DNA of 20,393 nucleotides from an uncultured Demequina sp. (GCA_937925595.1 CALALQ010000216.1:1-20393); one strand, 5' to 3'; counted from the first letter of the stretch, positions 1 to 9,346 are shown. Notes: generated by a model not told the origin, from the sequence alone. A program made the numbers and translations.

Positions 1-598
1 CCTCCGTCGAGTGGAGCTGCTGCGCGAGCTGCGCATGGGAAAGTTCGACGTCCTCGTGGGCATCAACCTGCTGCGCGAGGGCCTAGACCTCCCAGAGGTG
101 TCACTCGTGAGCATTCTCGACGCGGACAAGGAGGGGTTCCTCCGCTCGGGGACCTCGCTCATCCAGACGATCGGTCGTGCGGCCCGCAATGTCTCGGGCG
201 AGGTGCACATGTACGCGGACGTCATCACGGACTCGATGAAGTCAGCGATCGAAGAGACCAACCGTCGCCGTGAGCTGCAGATTGCGTACAACACCGAGCA
301 CGGCATCGACCCCACGCCGCTGCGCAAGCGCATCGGCGACATCACCGAGATGCTCGCCAGGGAAGAGGCTGACACCGCGTCTACCCTCAACGAGGCCAAG
401 AAGGCGCCCACTCCGTCGGCGCCCAGGACCCCTCTTGCGGATCGGCCCGCCGAAGAGCTCACTCAGCTCATCGAGGACCTGTCCGCGCAGATGCGCACAG
501 CCGCCGGAGACCTGCAATTCGAGCTCGCTGCCCGCCTGCGCGATGAGATTGCGGAACTCAAGAAGGAACTCCGCCAGATGCTCGGCGCAACACAATAG
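1..598 (+). CDS. uvrB: UvrABC excinuclease subunit B (3' part)
   Basis: UvrB is the helicase-like damage-verification subunit of nucleotide excision repair; it is loaded onto DNA by UvrA and then recruits UvrC. Only the last 198 residues are visible; the reading frame is open from base 2 and the 5' end is outside the window. The start shows the RecA-like second helicase domain: [19 protein letters not shown], then [11 protein letters not shown], and helicase motif VI as QTIGRAARN. The C-terminus has the UVR domain (about the last 45 residues, [10 protein letters not shown] through [11 protein letters not shown]), which contacts the matching UVR motif in UvrC. A Pro/Ala-rich linker precedes it. 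The stop is TAG at 596-598. terC starts 32 nt downstream with its own apparent promoter, so uvrB probably ends its own transcript. The identification is secure; only the extent is incomplete. Confidence 0.96.
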   Translation, partial: LRRVELLRELRMGKFDVLVGINLLREGLDLPEVSLVSILDADKEGFLRSGTSLIQTIGRAARNVSGEVHMYADVITDSMKSAIEETNRRRELQIAYNTEHGIDPTPLRKRIGDITEMLAREEADTASTLNEAKKAPTPSAPRTPLADRPAEELTQLIEDLSAQMRTAAGDLQFELAARLRDEIAELKKELRQMLGATQ

Positions 599-618
599 GA
601 ATTTGACGGTGTGACCCC

Positions 619-624
619 TACACT
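619..624 (+). promoter_or_regulatory. -10 element of a leaderless promoter for terC
   Basis: TACACT matches the actinobacterial -10 pattern TANNNT and ends 6 nt before the GTG at 631. Transcription would therefore begin at or next to the start codon. No Shine-Dalgarno sequence lies upstream of the GTG. A TTGACG at 603-608 resembles a -35 hexamer, but its 10-nt spacer is too short to pair with this -10. Predicted from pattern only. Confidence 0.5.
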
Positions 625-630
625 GGCCCG

Positions 631-1638
631 GTGGAATCTGCGGCAGTGTGGGCAATAACGATTGCCGCGATAGTCGGCCTGTTCGTCTTTGACTTCTTTA
701 TCGTGGTGCGCAAGCCCCACGAACCGAGCTTCAAAGAGTCGGCTCGCTGGACGATCTTCTATATCTCTCTGGCCTCGGCGTTCGGCCTGAGCATGATCTT
801 CTGGAACTCTGCTGAGAAGGCGACAGAGTTCTTCGCCGGCTACATCACTGAATGGTCGCTGAGCGTCGACAACCTCTTCGTCTTCCTGGTGATCCTCACG
901 AGGTTCCAGGTCCCACCGCAGTACCGCCAGCGCGTGCTGCTCATCGGCGTGGCCATCGCGCTCGTGCTGCGCGGCGTCTTCATCGCGGTGGGCGCCGCGG
1001 CCCTCGCCGCCTTCACGTGGGTGTTCTATCTGTTCGGCATCTTCCTCATCTGGACCGCCATCTCCGTCGCCAAGGAGGGCGGGGCCGAAGAGGGCGAGGT
1101 GGAGTACGAAGAGAACCGCGTCACGCGCTGGGTGCGCAAGATGCTTCCCGGCACCGACGGCTATCGCGGCGCGGCGCTGTTCGTGAAGGAGCACGGTCGA
1201 CGCCTCATCACGCCCATGCTCATCGTCATGATTGCGGTGGGCAGCACGGACGTGCTGTTCGCGCTTGATTCGATCCCCGCGATCTTCGGCCTCACCACGG
1301 ACCCCTACATCGTGTTCACGGCCAATGCGTTCGCACTCATGGGACTGCGCCAACTGTTCTTCGTGGTCCAGGGCCTGCTCCAGCGACTGATCTACCTGTC
1401 GTACGGCCTCGCGGTGATCCTCGCCTTCATCGGTGTGAAGCTGATCCTCGAGGCGCTGCGAGAGAATTCGCTGCCCTTCATCAATGGCGGCCACGAACTG
1501 CACCAGATCCCCGAGTTCCCCACGTGGCTGTCGCTCGTGGTGATCGTCGTGGTGATCGGCACCGCGGCGACCGCAAGCCTGCTTGCGACGCGTGGTCTGA
1601 GCAAGGCAGAGGCAACCGAAGAGTCGCCGGCCGAATAG
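631..1638 (+). CDS. TerC/Alx family integral membrane protein
   Basis: A 335-residue multi-pass membrane protein of the TerC family, whose members include tellurium-resistance TerC and the manganese exporter Alx. The N-terminus enters a hydrophobic helix at once (AVWAITIAAIVGLFVFDFFI). A second motif, EWSLSVDNLFVFLVIL, holds the conserved Asp-Asn typical of the family, and a later helix has the related STDVLFALDSIPAIFGLT. About seven to nine membrane segments can be counted. A charged cytoplasmic loop (about residues 148-170, rich in Glu) sits mid-protein. The GTG start is chosen because the helix begins directly after it and a -10 hexamer lies 6 nt upstream. Family knowledge suggests metal-ion (Mn or similar) efflux or metalation of exported proteins; tellurite resistance itself is not implied, since no other ter genes are present. 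It lies between uvrB and uvrA. Confidence 0.9.
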   Translation: MESAAVWAITIAAIVGLFVFDFFIVVRKPHEPSFKESARWTIFYISLASAFGLSMIFWNSAEKATEFFAGYITEWSLSVDNLFVFLVILTRFQVPPQYRQRVLLIGVAIALVLRGVFIAVGAAALAAFTWVFYLFGIFLIWTAISVAKEGGAEEGEVEYEENRVTRWVRKMLPGTDGYRGAALFVKEHGRRLITPMLIVMIAVGSTDVLFALDSIPAIFGLTTDPYIVFTANAFALMGLRQLFFVVQGLLQRLIYLSYGLAVILAFIGVKLILEALRENSLPFINGGHELHQIPEFPTWLSLVVIVVVIGTAATASLLATRGLSKAEATEESPAE

Positions 1639-1683
1639 CCGTGCAGTGTTCGCTCAGCGCGACACGCGGTGCAAATGTGCCGT

Positions 1684-1699
1684 TCGAACATGCGTTCGA
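1684..1699 (+). promoter_or_regulatory. LexA (SOS) box upstream of uvrA
   Basis: TCGAACATGCGTTCGA is a perfect match to the mycobacterial/actinobacterial LexA operator TCGAAC-N4-GTTCGA. It lies 14 nt before the uvrA -10 hexamer, over the expected -35 region, so bound LexA would block RNA polymerase. The larger palindromic context CGTTCGAAC is repeated at 1681-1689 and 1693-1701. uvrA is a classical SOS gene, which fits. No such box was seen before terC or uvrC. Confidence 0.9.
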
Positions 1700-1712
1700 A
1701 CGCGATTCCACG

Positions 1713-1718
1713 TAGCAT
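1713..1718 (+). promoter_or_regulatory. -10 element of a leaderless promoter for uvrA
   Basis: TAGCAT fits TANNNT and ends 6 nt before the GTG at 1725, the same geometry as for terC and uvrC. No clear -35 hexamer is present 16-18 nt upstream; that space is occupied by the LexA box. Together they make a compact LexA-repressible leaderless promoter. Confidence 0.6.
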
Positions 1719-1724
1719 TGCAGG

Positions 1725-4565
1725 GTGAATGACAGGCTGATCGTCCGTGGGGCGCGCGAACACAACCTCAAGGGCATCGACCTTGACCTTCCTCGCGATT
1801 CGCTCATCGTCTTCAGCGGTCTGAGCGGCTCCGGCAAGTCGTCGCTCGCGTTCGACACCATCTTCGCGGAGGGGCAGCGTCGCTACGTCGAGTCGCTCAG
1901 CGCCTATGCCCGCCAGTTCCTTGGCCAGATGGATAAGCCTGACGTCGACTTCATTGAGGGCCTTTCGCCCGCGGTGTCGATCGACCAGAAGTCGACCAAC
2001 CGCAACCCGCGATCGACGGTCGGCACCATCACCGAGGTCTACGACTATCTGCGCCTGCTGTACGCACGCGTCGGCGTGCAGCACTGCCCCGTATGTGGCG
2101 AGGAGGTGCGCTCCCAGACTCCGCAGCAGATCGTCGACTCGGTGCTGACGCTGCCGGAGGGCACCCGCTACCAGGTCCTCGCTCCCGTGATTCGCGGTCG
2201 CAAGGGCGAGTATCAGGACCTGTTCGAAGATCTGCAGAGCCAGGGCTTCGCTCGCGCCCGGGTCGACGGCGAGACCGTCCAGCTGAGCGAGCCGCCGCAG
2301 CTCGAGAAGAAGCTCAAGCACGACATCGAGGTGGTCGTCGACCGCCTTGTCGCGCGTGACGGCATCCGTCAGCGCCTCACCGATTCGGTGGAGACGGCGC
2401 TGCGCATCGCCGACGGCCTCGTCATCATCGAGCCCGTCGACGGCGACGTGCCTGCCCGACGCTACAGCGAGAAGCGCGCTTGCCCCAACGACCATGTGCT
2501 CACCCTTGAGGAGATGGAGCCGCGCACCTTCTCCTTCAACGCCCCCTACGGTGCTTGCCCAGAGTGCACCGGCATCGGCGTCAAACTCGAGGTCGATCCT
2601 GAGTTGGTGGTGCCGGATCCCGAGCTGAGCCTCGCGGAAGGCGCCATCGTGCCGTGGTCGAGCATGTCCTCCGAGTACTTCGGCCGCGCGCTTGAGGGGC
2701 TCGCCGCGGAGATCGGCTTTTCGATGAACACGCCGTTCAAGGACCTCTCCGATGAGGCCAAGAAGGCAGTCCTTTACGGCAACAACTACAAGGTGCACGT
2801 GAAGTTCCGAAACCGCTACGGCCGCGAGCGTCAGTACACCACCGGCTTCGAGGGCGCGATCACGTGGCTTGAGCGTCTCCACGGTCAGACGGAATCGGAC
2901 TACACGCGCGAGAAGTACGAGTCGTACATGCGCGAGATCCCGTGCCCGCGCTGTGAGGGCACACGACTCAAGCCAGAGGTGCTCGCCGTGACGATCGGCG
3001 GCAAGTCGATCGCGGAGATCTGCGAGTTGTCAATCGGCGAGGCGCGAGACTTCCTCAACCGCGCGGAGCTTGACGAGCGCGGCAAGCAGATCGCGGTTCA
3101 GGTCCTCAAGGAGATCGATGCCCGGTTGGGCTTCCTGCTGGACGTTGGCCTCGACTACCTCACCCTGTCGCGAGCCGCGGCGACCCTGAGCGGCGGCGAG
3201 GCGCAGCGCATCAGGCTCGCCACGCAGATCGGCTCTGGCCTCGTGGGCGTGCTGTACGTGCTCGATGAGCCCAGCATCGGCCTGCACCAGCGCGACAACC
3301 ACCGCCTCATCGAGACCCTCACTCGCCTCAGGGATCTTGGCAACACGCTCATCGTGGTCGAGCACGACGAAGACACGATCCGCACAGCTGACTGGGTCGT
3401 TGACATCGGGCCGGGTGCCGGTGAGCACGGGGGAGAAGTGGTGCACTCGGGACCCGTCGAGGCGCTCCTGAAGAACGACCGCTCTCTCACCGGCCAGTAC
3501 GTTGCCGGCAAGAAGCAGATCGCGGTGCCCGATGTTCGACGAACGTGGACGGAGGGCAAGACGCTCACCGTGGTGGGGGCGCGAGAACACAATCTGCAGG
3601 GAATTGACGTGACGTTCCCGCTGGGAGTGCTCACCGCCGTGACGGGGGTGTCCGGCTCCGGCAAGTCCACGCTCGTGAATTCGATCCTCTACACCTCGCT
3701 CGCGAACACCCTGAACGGCGCTCGCCAGGTGCCGGGGCGCCACTCTCGCATCCTCGGCACGGGCCACCTCGACAAGGTGGTTCACGTGGACCAGGGCCCC
3801 ATCGGTCGCACCCCGCGGTCGAACCCTGCCACGTACACCGGCGTGTGGGACCGCATCCGCAAGCTGTTCTCGGAGACCACAGAGGCCAAGGTGCGCGGCT
3901 ACGGTCCCGGTCGCTTCTCGTTCAACGTCAAGGGCGGGCGCTGTGAGGCGTGTTCCGGCGACGGCACGCTGAAGATCGAGATGAACTTCCTGCCCGACGT
4001 GTATGTGCCCTGTGAGGTCTGCAAAGGCGCGCGCTACAACCGCGAGACGCTCGAGGTGCACTTCAAGGGTAAGAACGTCGCTGACATCCTCGACATGCCG
4101 ATCTCCGAGGCCGCCGAGTTCTTCGAGGCGATCCCCGCGATCTCGCGTCACCTCTCGACTCTCGTGGACGTGGGACTGGGCTATGTCCGGCTGGGCCAGC
4201 CGGCTCCCACCCTTTCTGGCGGCGAGGCGCAGCGCGTGAAGCTCGCATCGGAGCTGCAGCGTCGCTCCACGGGCCGCACCATCTACGTTCTCGACGAGCC
4301 CACCACGGGCCTGCACTTCGAGGATGTGCGCAAGCTCTTGGGCGTGCTCCAGGGGCTCGTCGACAAGGGCAACACCGTCATCGTGATCGAGCACAACCTC
4401 GACGTCATCAAGTCCGCCGACTGGGTCATCGACATGGGTCCAGAAGGCGGATCCGGCGGAGGCCTCGTGGTCGCAGAGGGCACCCCAGAGGACGTCGCCA
4501 AGGTGGAGGCGAGCCACACCGGACGCTTCCTCGCCCAGCTGCTCGACACGTCGGCCGCTGCCTAG
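1725..4565 (+). CDS. uvrA: UvrABC excinuclease subunit A
   Basis: UvrA is the DNA damage-sensing ABC-type ATPase of nucleotide excision repair; a dimer finds distorted DNA and loads UvrB. The protein is full length at 946 residues. The first Walker A is GLSGSGKS (32-39), followed by the UvrB-interaction region and the insertion domain. A zinc module is formed by C253, H257 (CPNDH) and C278/C281 (CPEC); here a C-x3-H replaces the C-x2-C of E. coli, a variant I recall from other actinobacteria. The ABC signature LSGGEAQ occurs near 488 and again near 830. The second Walker A is GVSGSGKS (641-648). The second zinc module, with CEAC and CEVC, is intact. The GTG start is supported by the conserved N-terminus [15 protein letters not shown]. 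The gene has its own SOS box and leaderless promoter, and uvrC follows 42 nt after the stop. Confidence 0.98.
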   Translation: MNDRLIVRGAREHNLKGIDLDLPRDSLIVFSGLSGSGKSSLAFDTIFAEGQRRYVESLSAYARQFLGQMDKPDVDFIEGLSPAVSIDQKSTNRNPRSTVGTITEVYDYLRLLYARVGVQHCPVCGEEVRSQTPQQIVDSVLTLPEGTRYQVLAPVIRGRKGEYQDLFEDLQSQGFARARVDGETVQLSEPPQLEKKLKHDIEVVVDRLVARDGIRQRLTDSVETALRIADGLVIIEPVDGDVPARRYSEKRACPNDHVLTLEEMEPRTFSFNAPYGACPECTGIGVKLEVDPELVVPDPELSLAEGAIVPWSSMSSEYFGRALEGLAAEIGFSMNTPFKDLSDEAKKAVLYGNNYKVHVKFRNRYGRERQYTTGFEGAITWLERLHGQTESDYTREKYESYMREIPCPRCEGTRLKPEVLAVTIGGKSIAEICELSIGEARDFLNRAELDERGKQIAVQVLKEIDARLGFLLDVGLDYLTLSRAAATLSGGEAQRIRLATQIGSGLVGVLYVLDEPSIGLHQRDNHRLIETLTRLRDLGNTLIVVEHDEDTIRTADWVVDIGPGAGEHGGEVVHSGPVEALLKNDRSLTGQYVAGKKQIAVPDVRRTWTEGKTLTVVGAREHNLQGIDVTFPLGVLTAVTGVSGSGKSTLVNSILYTSLANTLNGARQVPGRHSRILGTGHLDKVVHVDQGPIGRTPRSNPATYTGVWDRIRKLFSETTEAKVRGYGPGRFSFNVKGGRCEACSGDGTLKIEMNFLPDVYVPCEVCKGARYNRETLEVHFKGKNVADILDMPISEAAEFFEAIPAISRHLSTLVDVGLGYVRLGQPAPTLSGGEAQRVKLASELQRRSTGRTIYVLDEPTTGLHFEDVRKLLGVLQGLVDKGNTVIVIEHNLDVIKSADWVIDMGPEGGSGGGLVVAEGTPEDVAKVEASHTGRFLAQLLDTSAAA

Positions 4566-4595
4566 GCAGGGCGCGGGCGAGTCAGCGCGCGAGCG

Positions 4596-4601
4596 TAGGC
4601 T
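4596..4601 (+). promoter_or_regulatory. -10 element of a leaderless promoter for uvrC
   Basis: TAGGCT fits TANNNT and is followed by exactly 6 nt and the GTG at 4608. There is no well-placed Shine-Dalgarno, only GGA 3 nt before the start. No convincing -35 and no LexA box is present. It suggests that uvrC and the genes after it can be transcribed independently of uvrA. Confidence 0.55.
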
Positions 4602-4607
4602 GGAAAC

Positions 4608-6485
4608 GTGACCAACCCGGCGGATTACCGACCCAAGCCGGGGACGATCCCAACGAGTCCCGGCGTATATCGCTTCCGCGACCCCTCCGGTCGCGTGATC
4701 TACGTCGGCAAGGCCATCAACCTGCGTCAGCGCCTGCAGAACTACTTCCAGGACCTGTCGCAGCTACACCCGCGCACACGACTCATGGTCACGACGGCGG
4801 CATCGGTCGAGTGGACGGTGGTCCGCAACAATGTCGAGGCCCTTATCCTCGAGCACACATGGATCAAGAAGTACGACCCCCGCTTCAACGTCATCTTCAA
4901 GGACGACAAGTCGTATCCGTACCTCGCGATCACGATGAACGAGGAGTTCCCTCGCATCATGGTGATGCGCGGAGAACGCAAGCCCGGCGTGCGGTACTTC
5001 GGCCCCTACGCGAAGGCATGGGCGATCCGCGAGACCGTCGACACGCTCATGACGGCGCTGCCCATGAGGTCATGCTCTGCCGCGACATTCAAGAAGGCGC
5101 AGCGACAGGACCGACCGTGTCTGCTCGGCTACATCGGCAAGTGCTCCGCCCCATGCGTGGGCCGGGTGAGCGCGGAAGAGCACCGCGAGATCGCGGGCCG
5201 CATCTGCGAGGTGCTCGCCGGCGACGCGAAGGGAATCATCAGGGACGTCACCGAACAGATGCTCGCGGCGTCAGAGCGGGAGGACTTCGAAGCGGCCGCT
5301 CGCGCCCGGGACCGGCTCACGGCACTCAAGTCCGTGCTCGAGCGCAATGCGGTGGTGCTCAGCGCGGGATCGGACGTCGACGTGTTCTCGGTTGTCGATG
5401 AGGAGCTCGAGGCGGCAGCGCACGTGTTCATCGTGAGGGACGGTCGCATCGCGGGTCAGCGCGGCTGGGTGGTCGACAAGCCAGACCCCCTCACCGAGCC
5501 GGAACTGGTGGAGCAGCTGCTCCAAGAGGCGTATGGCGACGCGGATGCCGCGGACATTCCCACCGAGATCATCGTTCCCGCGGCCGTGTCGAGCGGTGTG
5601 CAGGAGTGGCTGAGCGGTGTTCGCGGCGCACGCGTCGAGGTGCGCAAGGCGCAGAAGGGCAAGAAGGCAGAGCTCGCGACTCTGGGCCGCCGCAACGCGG
5701 AAGAGGTTCTCCAGCAGCATCGGCTGCGCAGGGCCACTGACCTCACGGCGAGATCGGCGGCGCTTCAGGAGCTGCAGGAGGCGCTGGGACTTCCAGAGGC
5801 ACCGCTGCGCATCGAGTGTTACGACATTTCGCACACCCAGGGAACCAATCAAGTGGGCTCGATGGTCGTGTTCGAGGATGCGATCCCCAAGAAGGCGCAC
5901 TACCGCCAGTTCTCCATTGCGGACTCTCTCGATGACCTGACTGCAATGCGCGAGGTGATCCGCCGACGCTTCACGCGGTACCTGGAGGAGTCACAGCTTC
6001 CCATCGAGGAGCGCGAGACGGCCAAGTTCGCCTACCCACCCCAACTCGTCGTGATCGACGGCGCACTGCCCCAGGCCAACGCCGCCAAGGAGGTCATTGA
6101 TGAGCTTGGCGTCAGGGGGGTCGCCGTCGTCGGCCTTGCGAAGCGACTCGAAGAGGTGTGGGTTCCTGGGGATGAGTTCCCCACAATCCTGCCGCGCGGC
6201 TCCGAGGCGCTGTTCCTGCTGCAGCGCGTTCGTGACGAGGCGCACCGGTTTGCCATCTCGAAGCACCGCAAGAAGCGCACCAAGGCCATGAAGGCCTCCG
6301 CAGTGGACGAACTTCCCGGCGTGGGGCCTACACGCGCCAAGGCGCTCATCGCCCACTTTGGGTCGCTTGCGCAGGTCAAAGCGGCCTCTGTCGAGCAGCT
6401 GGCACTGGTTCCAGGCATCGGATCCGGCACCGCGCGATCGATTCACGCGGCCCTGCACGGTTCACCTGGCATGCTTGACACATGA
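4608..6485 (+). CDS. uvrC: UvrABC excinuclease subunit C
   Basis: UvrC is the dual-incision nuclease of nucleotide excision repair, cutting 3' and 5' of the lesion held by UvrB. At 625 residues it has the full family layout. The N-terminal GIY-YIG domain has SPGVYRFRD and IYVGKAINLRQRL (about 17-50) and makes the 3' cut. A Cys-rich segment (RSCSAATFKKA, CLLGYIGKCSAPC) follows, then a UVR motif (EREDFEAAARARDRL) that pairs with UvrB. The RNase H-like domain carries ECYDISH (D406, H409), VIDGALPQANAA (D484) and DEAHRFAI (H546), consistent with the 5'-incision active site. Tandem helix-hairpin-helix motifs (LPGVGPTRAKAL, VPGIGSGTARSI) close the protein. The GTG start follows a leaderless-type -10. 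Its TGA overlaps the rapZ ATG by 4 bp (ATGA), so translation of the two is probably coupled. Confidence 0.98.
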   Translation: MTNPADYRPKPGTIPTSPGVYRFRDPSGRVIYVGKAINLRQRLQNYFQDLSQLHPRTRLMVTTAASVEWTVVRNNVEALILEHTWIKKYDPRFNVIFKDDKSYPYLAITMNEEFPRIMVMRGERKPGVRYFGPYAKAWAIRETVDTLMTALPMRSCSAATFKKAQRQDRPCLLGYIGKCSAPCVGRVSAEEHREIAGRICEVLAGDAKGIIRDVTEQMLAASEREDFEAAARARDRLTALKSVLERNAVVLSAGSDVDVFSVVDEELEAAAHVFIVRDGRIAGQRGWVVDKPDPLTEPELVEQLLQEAYGDADAADIPTEIIVPAAVSSGVQEWLSGVRGARVEVRKAQKGKKAELATLGRRNAEEVLQQHRLRRATDLTARSAALQELQEALGLPEAPLRIECYDISHTQGTNQVGSMVVFEDAIPKKAHYRQFSIADSLDDLTAMREVIRRRFTRYLEESQLPIEERETAKFAYPPQLVVIDGALPQANAAKEVIDELGVRGVAVVGLAKRLEEVWVPGDEFPTILPRGSEALFLLQRVRDEAHRFAISKHRKKRTKAMKASAVDELPGVGPTRAKALIAHFGSLAQVKAASVEQLALVPGIGSGTARSIHAALHGSPGMLDT

Positions 6486-7399
6486 CGGACGAAGTTCCCC
6501 CTGTCACGTATCCCTCTGGGATACCCCGCCCGGACTTCGAGACCCCAGAGACCGCGCCAGAGGTCATCATCCTCACCGGCATGTCCGGCGCCGGCAGGAC
6601 CCGCGCCGCCGCCGCTCTTGGGGATCAGGGCTGGTATGTCGTCGATAACCTTCCGCCGCAGATGCTGGGCGGCCTCGTGGCGATGGTCGGCAAGGATCCC
6701 GACGATCGCCTCGCGGCCGTCGTGGACGTCAGGGCCGGCGGCCTGTTCAGCGACATCGAGGCGGTCATCGACGATCTCGAGTCGCGCGGCATCCCCGTCA
6801 AGCTCATGTTCCTCGACGCCTCGGACGACACCCTGGTCCACCGCTTCGAGGAGGCCCGCCGCCCCCATCCGCTGCAGAAGGACGGCACGCTGCTCGAGGG
6901 CATCACGAGGGAGCGAGAGCTGCTCGGGGCGGTGCGCGAGCGCGCGGACATCATCATCGACACGTCTACCCTCAACGTTCACGAGCTGCGCGACCGCGTC
7001 ATCGAGCATGTGGGTGCCGAAGACGCCCCTCTCACCGTGAACATCGTCACATTCGGCTTCAAGAACGGCATTCCCAAGGACGCCGACTTCGTCGCTGACG
7101 TGCGCTTCCTACACAACCCCCACTGGGTGCCTCATCTGCGCCCGCTCACCGGACTCGATCAGGCGGTGAGCGAGTACGTGCTCGCCTCAGAGGGAGCGGA
7201 GGAGTTCCTCGGCAGCTACTCCGAACTGCTCAAGAACGTGCTGCGCCTGTACCGCGCACATGACAAGCATTCGGTGACGATCGCGGTGGGGTGCACGGGA
7301 GGCAAGCACCGCTCCGTGGCGATGGCGGAAGCCCTGGCTGACCGGCTGCGGGAAGCGGATGTCCCAGTGCGCGTGACGCATCGAGACAGGGAGAAGTGA
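6482..7399 (+). CDS. rapZ: RapZ family nucleotide-binding protein
   Basis: A P-loop protein of the RapZ (YvcJ) family, 305 residues. An N-terminal extension of about 25 residues precedes the strand VIILTGMSGAGRT; the Walker A GMSGAGRT covers 33-40. The following WYVVDNLPPQML and VVDVRAGGLF segments are family hallmarks, as are HRFEEARRPHPL and the C-terminal GCTGGKHRSVAMAEAL. In E. coli RapZ binds the small RNA GlmZ and recruits RNase E; in Gram-positive relatives the protein hydrolyses nucleotides and affects competence and cell-envelope traits. No GlmZ-like RNA was seen here, so the E. coli mechanism cannot be assumed. It starts inside the uvrC stop (ATGA) and its own stop overlaps the yvcK start, forming a tight uvrC-rapZ-yvcK-whiA unit that is conserved in Gram-positive bacteria. 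Confidence 0.95.
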   Translation: MTDEVPPVTYPSGIPRPDFETPETAPEVIILTGMSGAGRTRAAAALGDQGWYVVDNLPPQMLGGLVAMVGKDPDDRLAAVVDVRAGGLFSDIEAVIDDLESRGIPVKLMFLDASDDTLVHRFEEARRPHPLQKDGTLLEGITRERELLGAVRERADIIIDTSTLNVHELRDRVIEHVGAEDAPLTVNIVTFGFKNGIPKDADFVADVRFLHNPHWVPHLRPLTGLDQAVSEYVLASEGAEEFLGSYSELLKNVLRLYRAHDKHSVTIAVGCTGGKHRSVAMAEALADRLREADVPVRVTHRDREK

Positions 7400-8349
7400 T
7401 GCTGCCGCATGTCGTCGCCCTCGGCGGCGGGCACGGCTTGTATGCATCGCTGCGCGCTCTCCGGCCGGTCTCCGAAACCCTCACGGCGGTCGTCACCGTC
7501 GCCGACGACGGCGGCTCATCCGGCCGCTTGCGCGAAGAGTTCGGCATCGTGCCTCCTGGCGACCTGCGCATGGCGCTCAGCGCGCTGTGCGAGGACACGG
7601 ACTGGGGCACCACGTGGCGAGACGTTCTCCAGTCCCGCTTCTCGTCGAACGGCCCACTGGACGGCCATGCCGTGGGAAACCTGCTCATTGCCGCCCTGTG
7701 GTCGCACACGGGAGACATCGTCGGCGGCCTCGACTGGGTCGCGAGACTGCTGCGTGCTCAAGGCCGGGTGCTCCCCGTTTCGGATGAGCCGGTCGCCATC
7801 AGCGCCGTCGTCGACGACCCGCGCGGCCCCCGCACCGTCGTCGGCCAGGTCGCCGTCGCGATGGCGGGGGAGAGGATCTCCTCCTTGTCGCTCGACCCGC
7901 CAGAACCTCACGTGCCGGCCGCCACGTTGGAGGCCATAGCGTCGGCCGACATGGTGGTGCTTGGCCCCGGCTCCTGGTACACGTCGGTGCTCGCGCACTT
8001 CCTTGTGCCCGACGTTCGCAAGGCTCTCGAGGCCGCCTCGCCGCGAGCGGTGCTTACCATGAACATCGCCAACGAGGACATCGAGACCAAGGGCATGCAC
8101 AGGGCGGACGACGTTGCCGCGCTGCGCGCATTGGCACCGGGATTCACACCTGCCGTCGTGGTGGCCGACGCTGAGGAGGCGGCCGACGGCAGGCTCGCCG
8201 AGGCCGTGGAGGACTGGGGATCTCGCCTCGTCGTCGCACCGCTCAAGGCTGACGGCCAGATCGACCGCCATGACCACAGCCTCTTGAGCGCGCAGTACGC
8301 GAAGGCATTCGAATTGCTGGCCGGAAGCGGCAACTCGACCACGCGATGA
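7399..8349 (+). CDS. YvcK/CuvA-like gluconeogenesis factor
   Basis: A 316-residue member of the YvcK (UPF0052, CofD-like) family, cytoplasmic proteins that bind UDP-sugars and are needed for correct cell-wall growth on gluconeogenic carbon sources; the Mycobacterium homologue is CuvA. The glycine-rich GGGHG (9-13) and [16 protein letters not shown] (34-49) form the nucleotide-binding loops. [25 protein letters not shown] and [15 protein letters not shown] are further family blocks. A GTG at 7396 (overlapping rapZ by 4 bp) is a possible alternative start. I chose the ATG at 7399 because AGGGAG at 7388-7393 is then spaced 5 nt rather than 2 nt, and the protein begins [11 protein letters not shown]. 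The neighbours rapZ and whiA are the standard partners of this gene. Confidence 0.93.
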   Translation: MLPHVVALGGGHGLYASLRALRPVSETLTAVVTVADDGGSSGRLREEFGIVPPGDLRMALSALCEDTDWGTTWRDVLQSRFSSNGPLDGHAVGNLLIAALWSHTGDIVGGLDWVARLLRAQGRVLPVSDEPVAISAVVDDPRGPRTVVGQVAVAMAGERISSLSLDPPEPHVPAATLEAIASADMVVLGPGSWYTSVLAHFLVPDVRKALEAASPRAVLTMNIANEDIETKGMHRADDVAALRALAPGFTPAVVVADAEEAADGRLAEAVEDWGSRLVVAPLKADGQIDRHDHSLLSAQYAKAFELLAGSGNSTTR

Positions 8350-8365
8350 GTGGCAGGATATCCGC

Positions 8366-9346
8366 ATGGCACTGACCGCACAGGTGAAAGATGAGCTCGC
8401 CCGCGTGGCAGTGGACAAGGTTTCGGCCCGCAAGGCAGAGGTGGCAACGACGCTGCGCTTCGCCGGTGGCCTCCACATCGTCTCTGGTCGCATCGTCATC
8501 GAGGCGGAGCTCGACACCGCGGCTGGCGCGCGTCGCCTGCGGGGCTTCATCCAGGATGTCTACAACCTGGGCTCCGACATCATCGTGGTGTCCGGAGGCC
8601 TCAAGAAGGGCAACCGCTACCTTGTCCGCGTCGTGAAGGAAGGCGAGTCGCTCGCTCGACAGACGGGACTGCTTGACCACAGGGGACGCCCGGTGCGAGG
8701 ACTGCCTCCCCAGGTGGTTGGCGGCGCGATCGAGGACACCATCGGGGCGTGGCGCGGCGCCTTCATCGCGCACGGCTCGCTCACAGAGCCAGGTCGTTCA
8801 TCGGCTCTTGAGGTCACGTCTCCAGGACCGGAGGCGGCGCTCGCCCTCGTAGGCGCCGCACGCAGGCTGGGCGTCACCGCCAAGTCGCGAGAAGTCAGGG
8901 GAGTGGACCGCGTCGTCATCCGCGACGGTGACGCGATCGCCGAGCTGCTCACTCGCCTCGGCGCCCACGACTCCGTCATCGAATGGGAAGAGAAGCGCAC
9001 CCGACGCGAAGTGCGCGGCACCGCAAACCGCCTCGCCAACTTCGACGACGCCAACCTGCGCCGCTCCGCACGCGCAGCCGTCGCAGCGTCGGCCCGTGTG
9101 CAGAGGGCCTTCGACATCCTTGGCGACGACGTTCCCGAGCACCTGCGAGAGGCCGGAGAGCTGCGACTGCAGCACAAGGAGGCCTCGCTCGAGGAGCTCG
9201 GCAAGTATGCGGCCGTTCCGCTCACCAAGGACGCCGTCGCAGGACGTATTCGCCGCCTTCTGGCTACCGCCGACAAGAAGGCGCATGACTTGGGGATCCC
9301 CGACACGGAGGCATTCCTCACCCCAGATCTGCTCGCAGAGGAATAA
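8366..9346 (+). CDS. whiA: WhiA sporulation/cell-division regulator
   Basis: WhiA is a DNA-binding regulator with a degenerate LAGLIDADG homing-endonuclease domain joined to a C-terminal helix-turn-helix. In Streptomyces it works with WhiB to start sporulation septation; in non-sporulating relatives it is linked to cell division. The 326 residues match the family. The N-terminus [14 protein letters not shown] and [18 protein letters not shown] are typical, [16 protein letters not shown] belongs to the LAGLIDADG-like part, and [14 protein letters not shown] leads to the HTH around [20 protein letters not shown] with RIRRLLATA. It begins 16 nt after yvcK. AGG at 8355-8357 is a weak Shine-Dalgarno. 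The hexamer CAGGAT at 8354-8359 sits exactly 6 nt before the ATG and differs from TANNNT by one base, so a weak internal leaderless promoter cannot be excluded. Confidence 0.96.
   Translation: MALTAQVKDELARVAVDKVSARKAEVATTLRFAGGLHIVSGRIVIEAELDTAAGARRLRGFIQDVYNLGSDIIVVSGGLKKGNRYLVRVVKEGESLARQTGLLDHRGRPVRGLPPQVVGGAIEDTIGAWRGAFIAHGSLTEPGRSSALEVTSPGPEAALALVGAARRLGVTAKSREVRGVDRVVIRDGDAIAELLTRLGAHDSVIEWEEKRTRREVRGTANRLANFDDANLRRSARAAVAASARVQRAFDILGDDVPEHLREAGELRLQHKEASLEELGKYAAVPLTKDAVAGRIRRLLATADKKAHDLGIPDTEAFLTPDLLAEE

Noticed and set aside
603..624. TTGACG as a -35 for the terC promoter
   Set aside because: The spacer to TACACT is only 10 nt, far from the 16-18 nt that sigma factors of the principal class need.
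1646..1665. Small hairpin after terC (GTGT-T-CGC / GCG-ACAC) sharing TCGCTCAGCG with the 13-kb palindromes
   Set aside because: The stem is short with a bulge and has no T-tract. The shared 10-mer also occurs within coding sequence (for example in uvrA), so it is not evidence of another repeat copy.
463..4517. Long minus-strand open frames (346, 496 and 495 codons) opposite terC and uvrA
   Set aside because: They lie wholly opposite well-recognised genes, have low-complexity His/Arg/Asp/Leu-rich translations, no ribosome sites and no recognisable domains. High GC removes stop codons on the opposite strand.
4566..4595. GCGCG-rich inverted repeat after uvrA as a terminator
   Set aside because: Only a 5-bp self-complementary GC stretch with no T-tract; expected by chance at this base composition.
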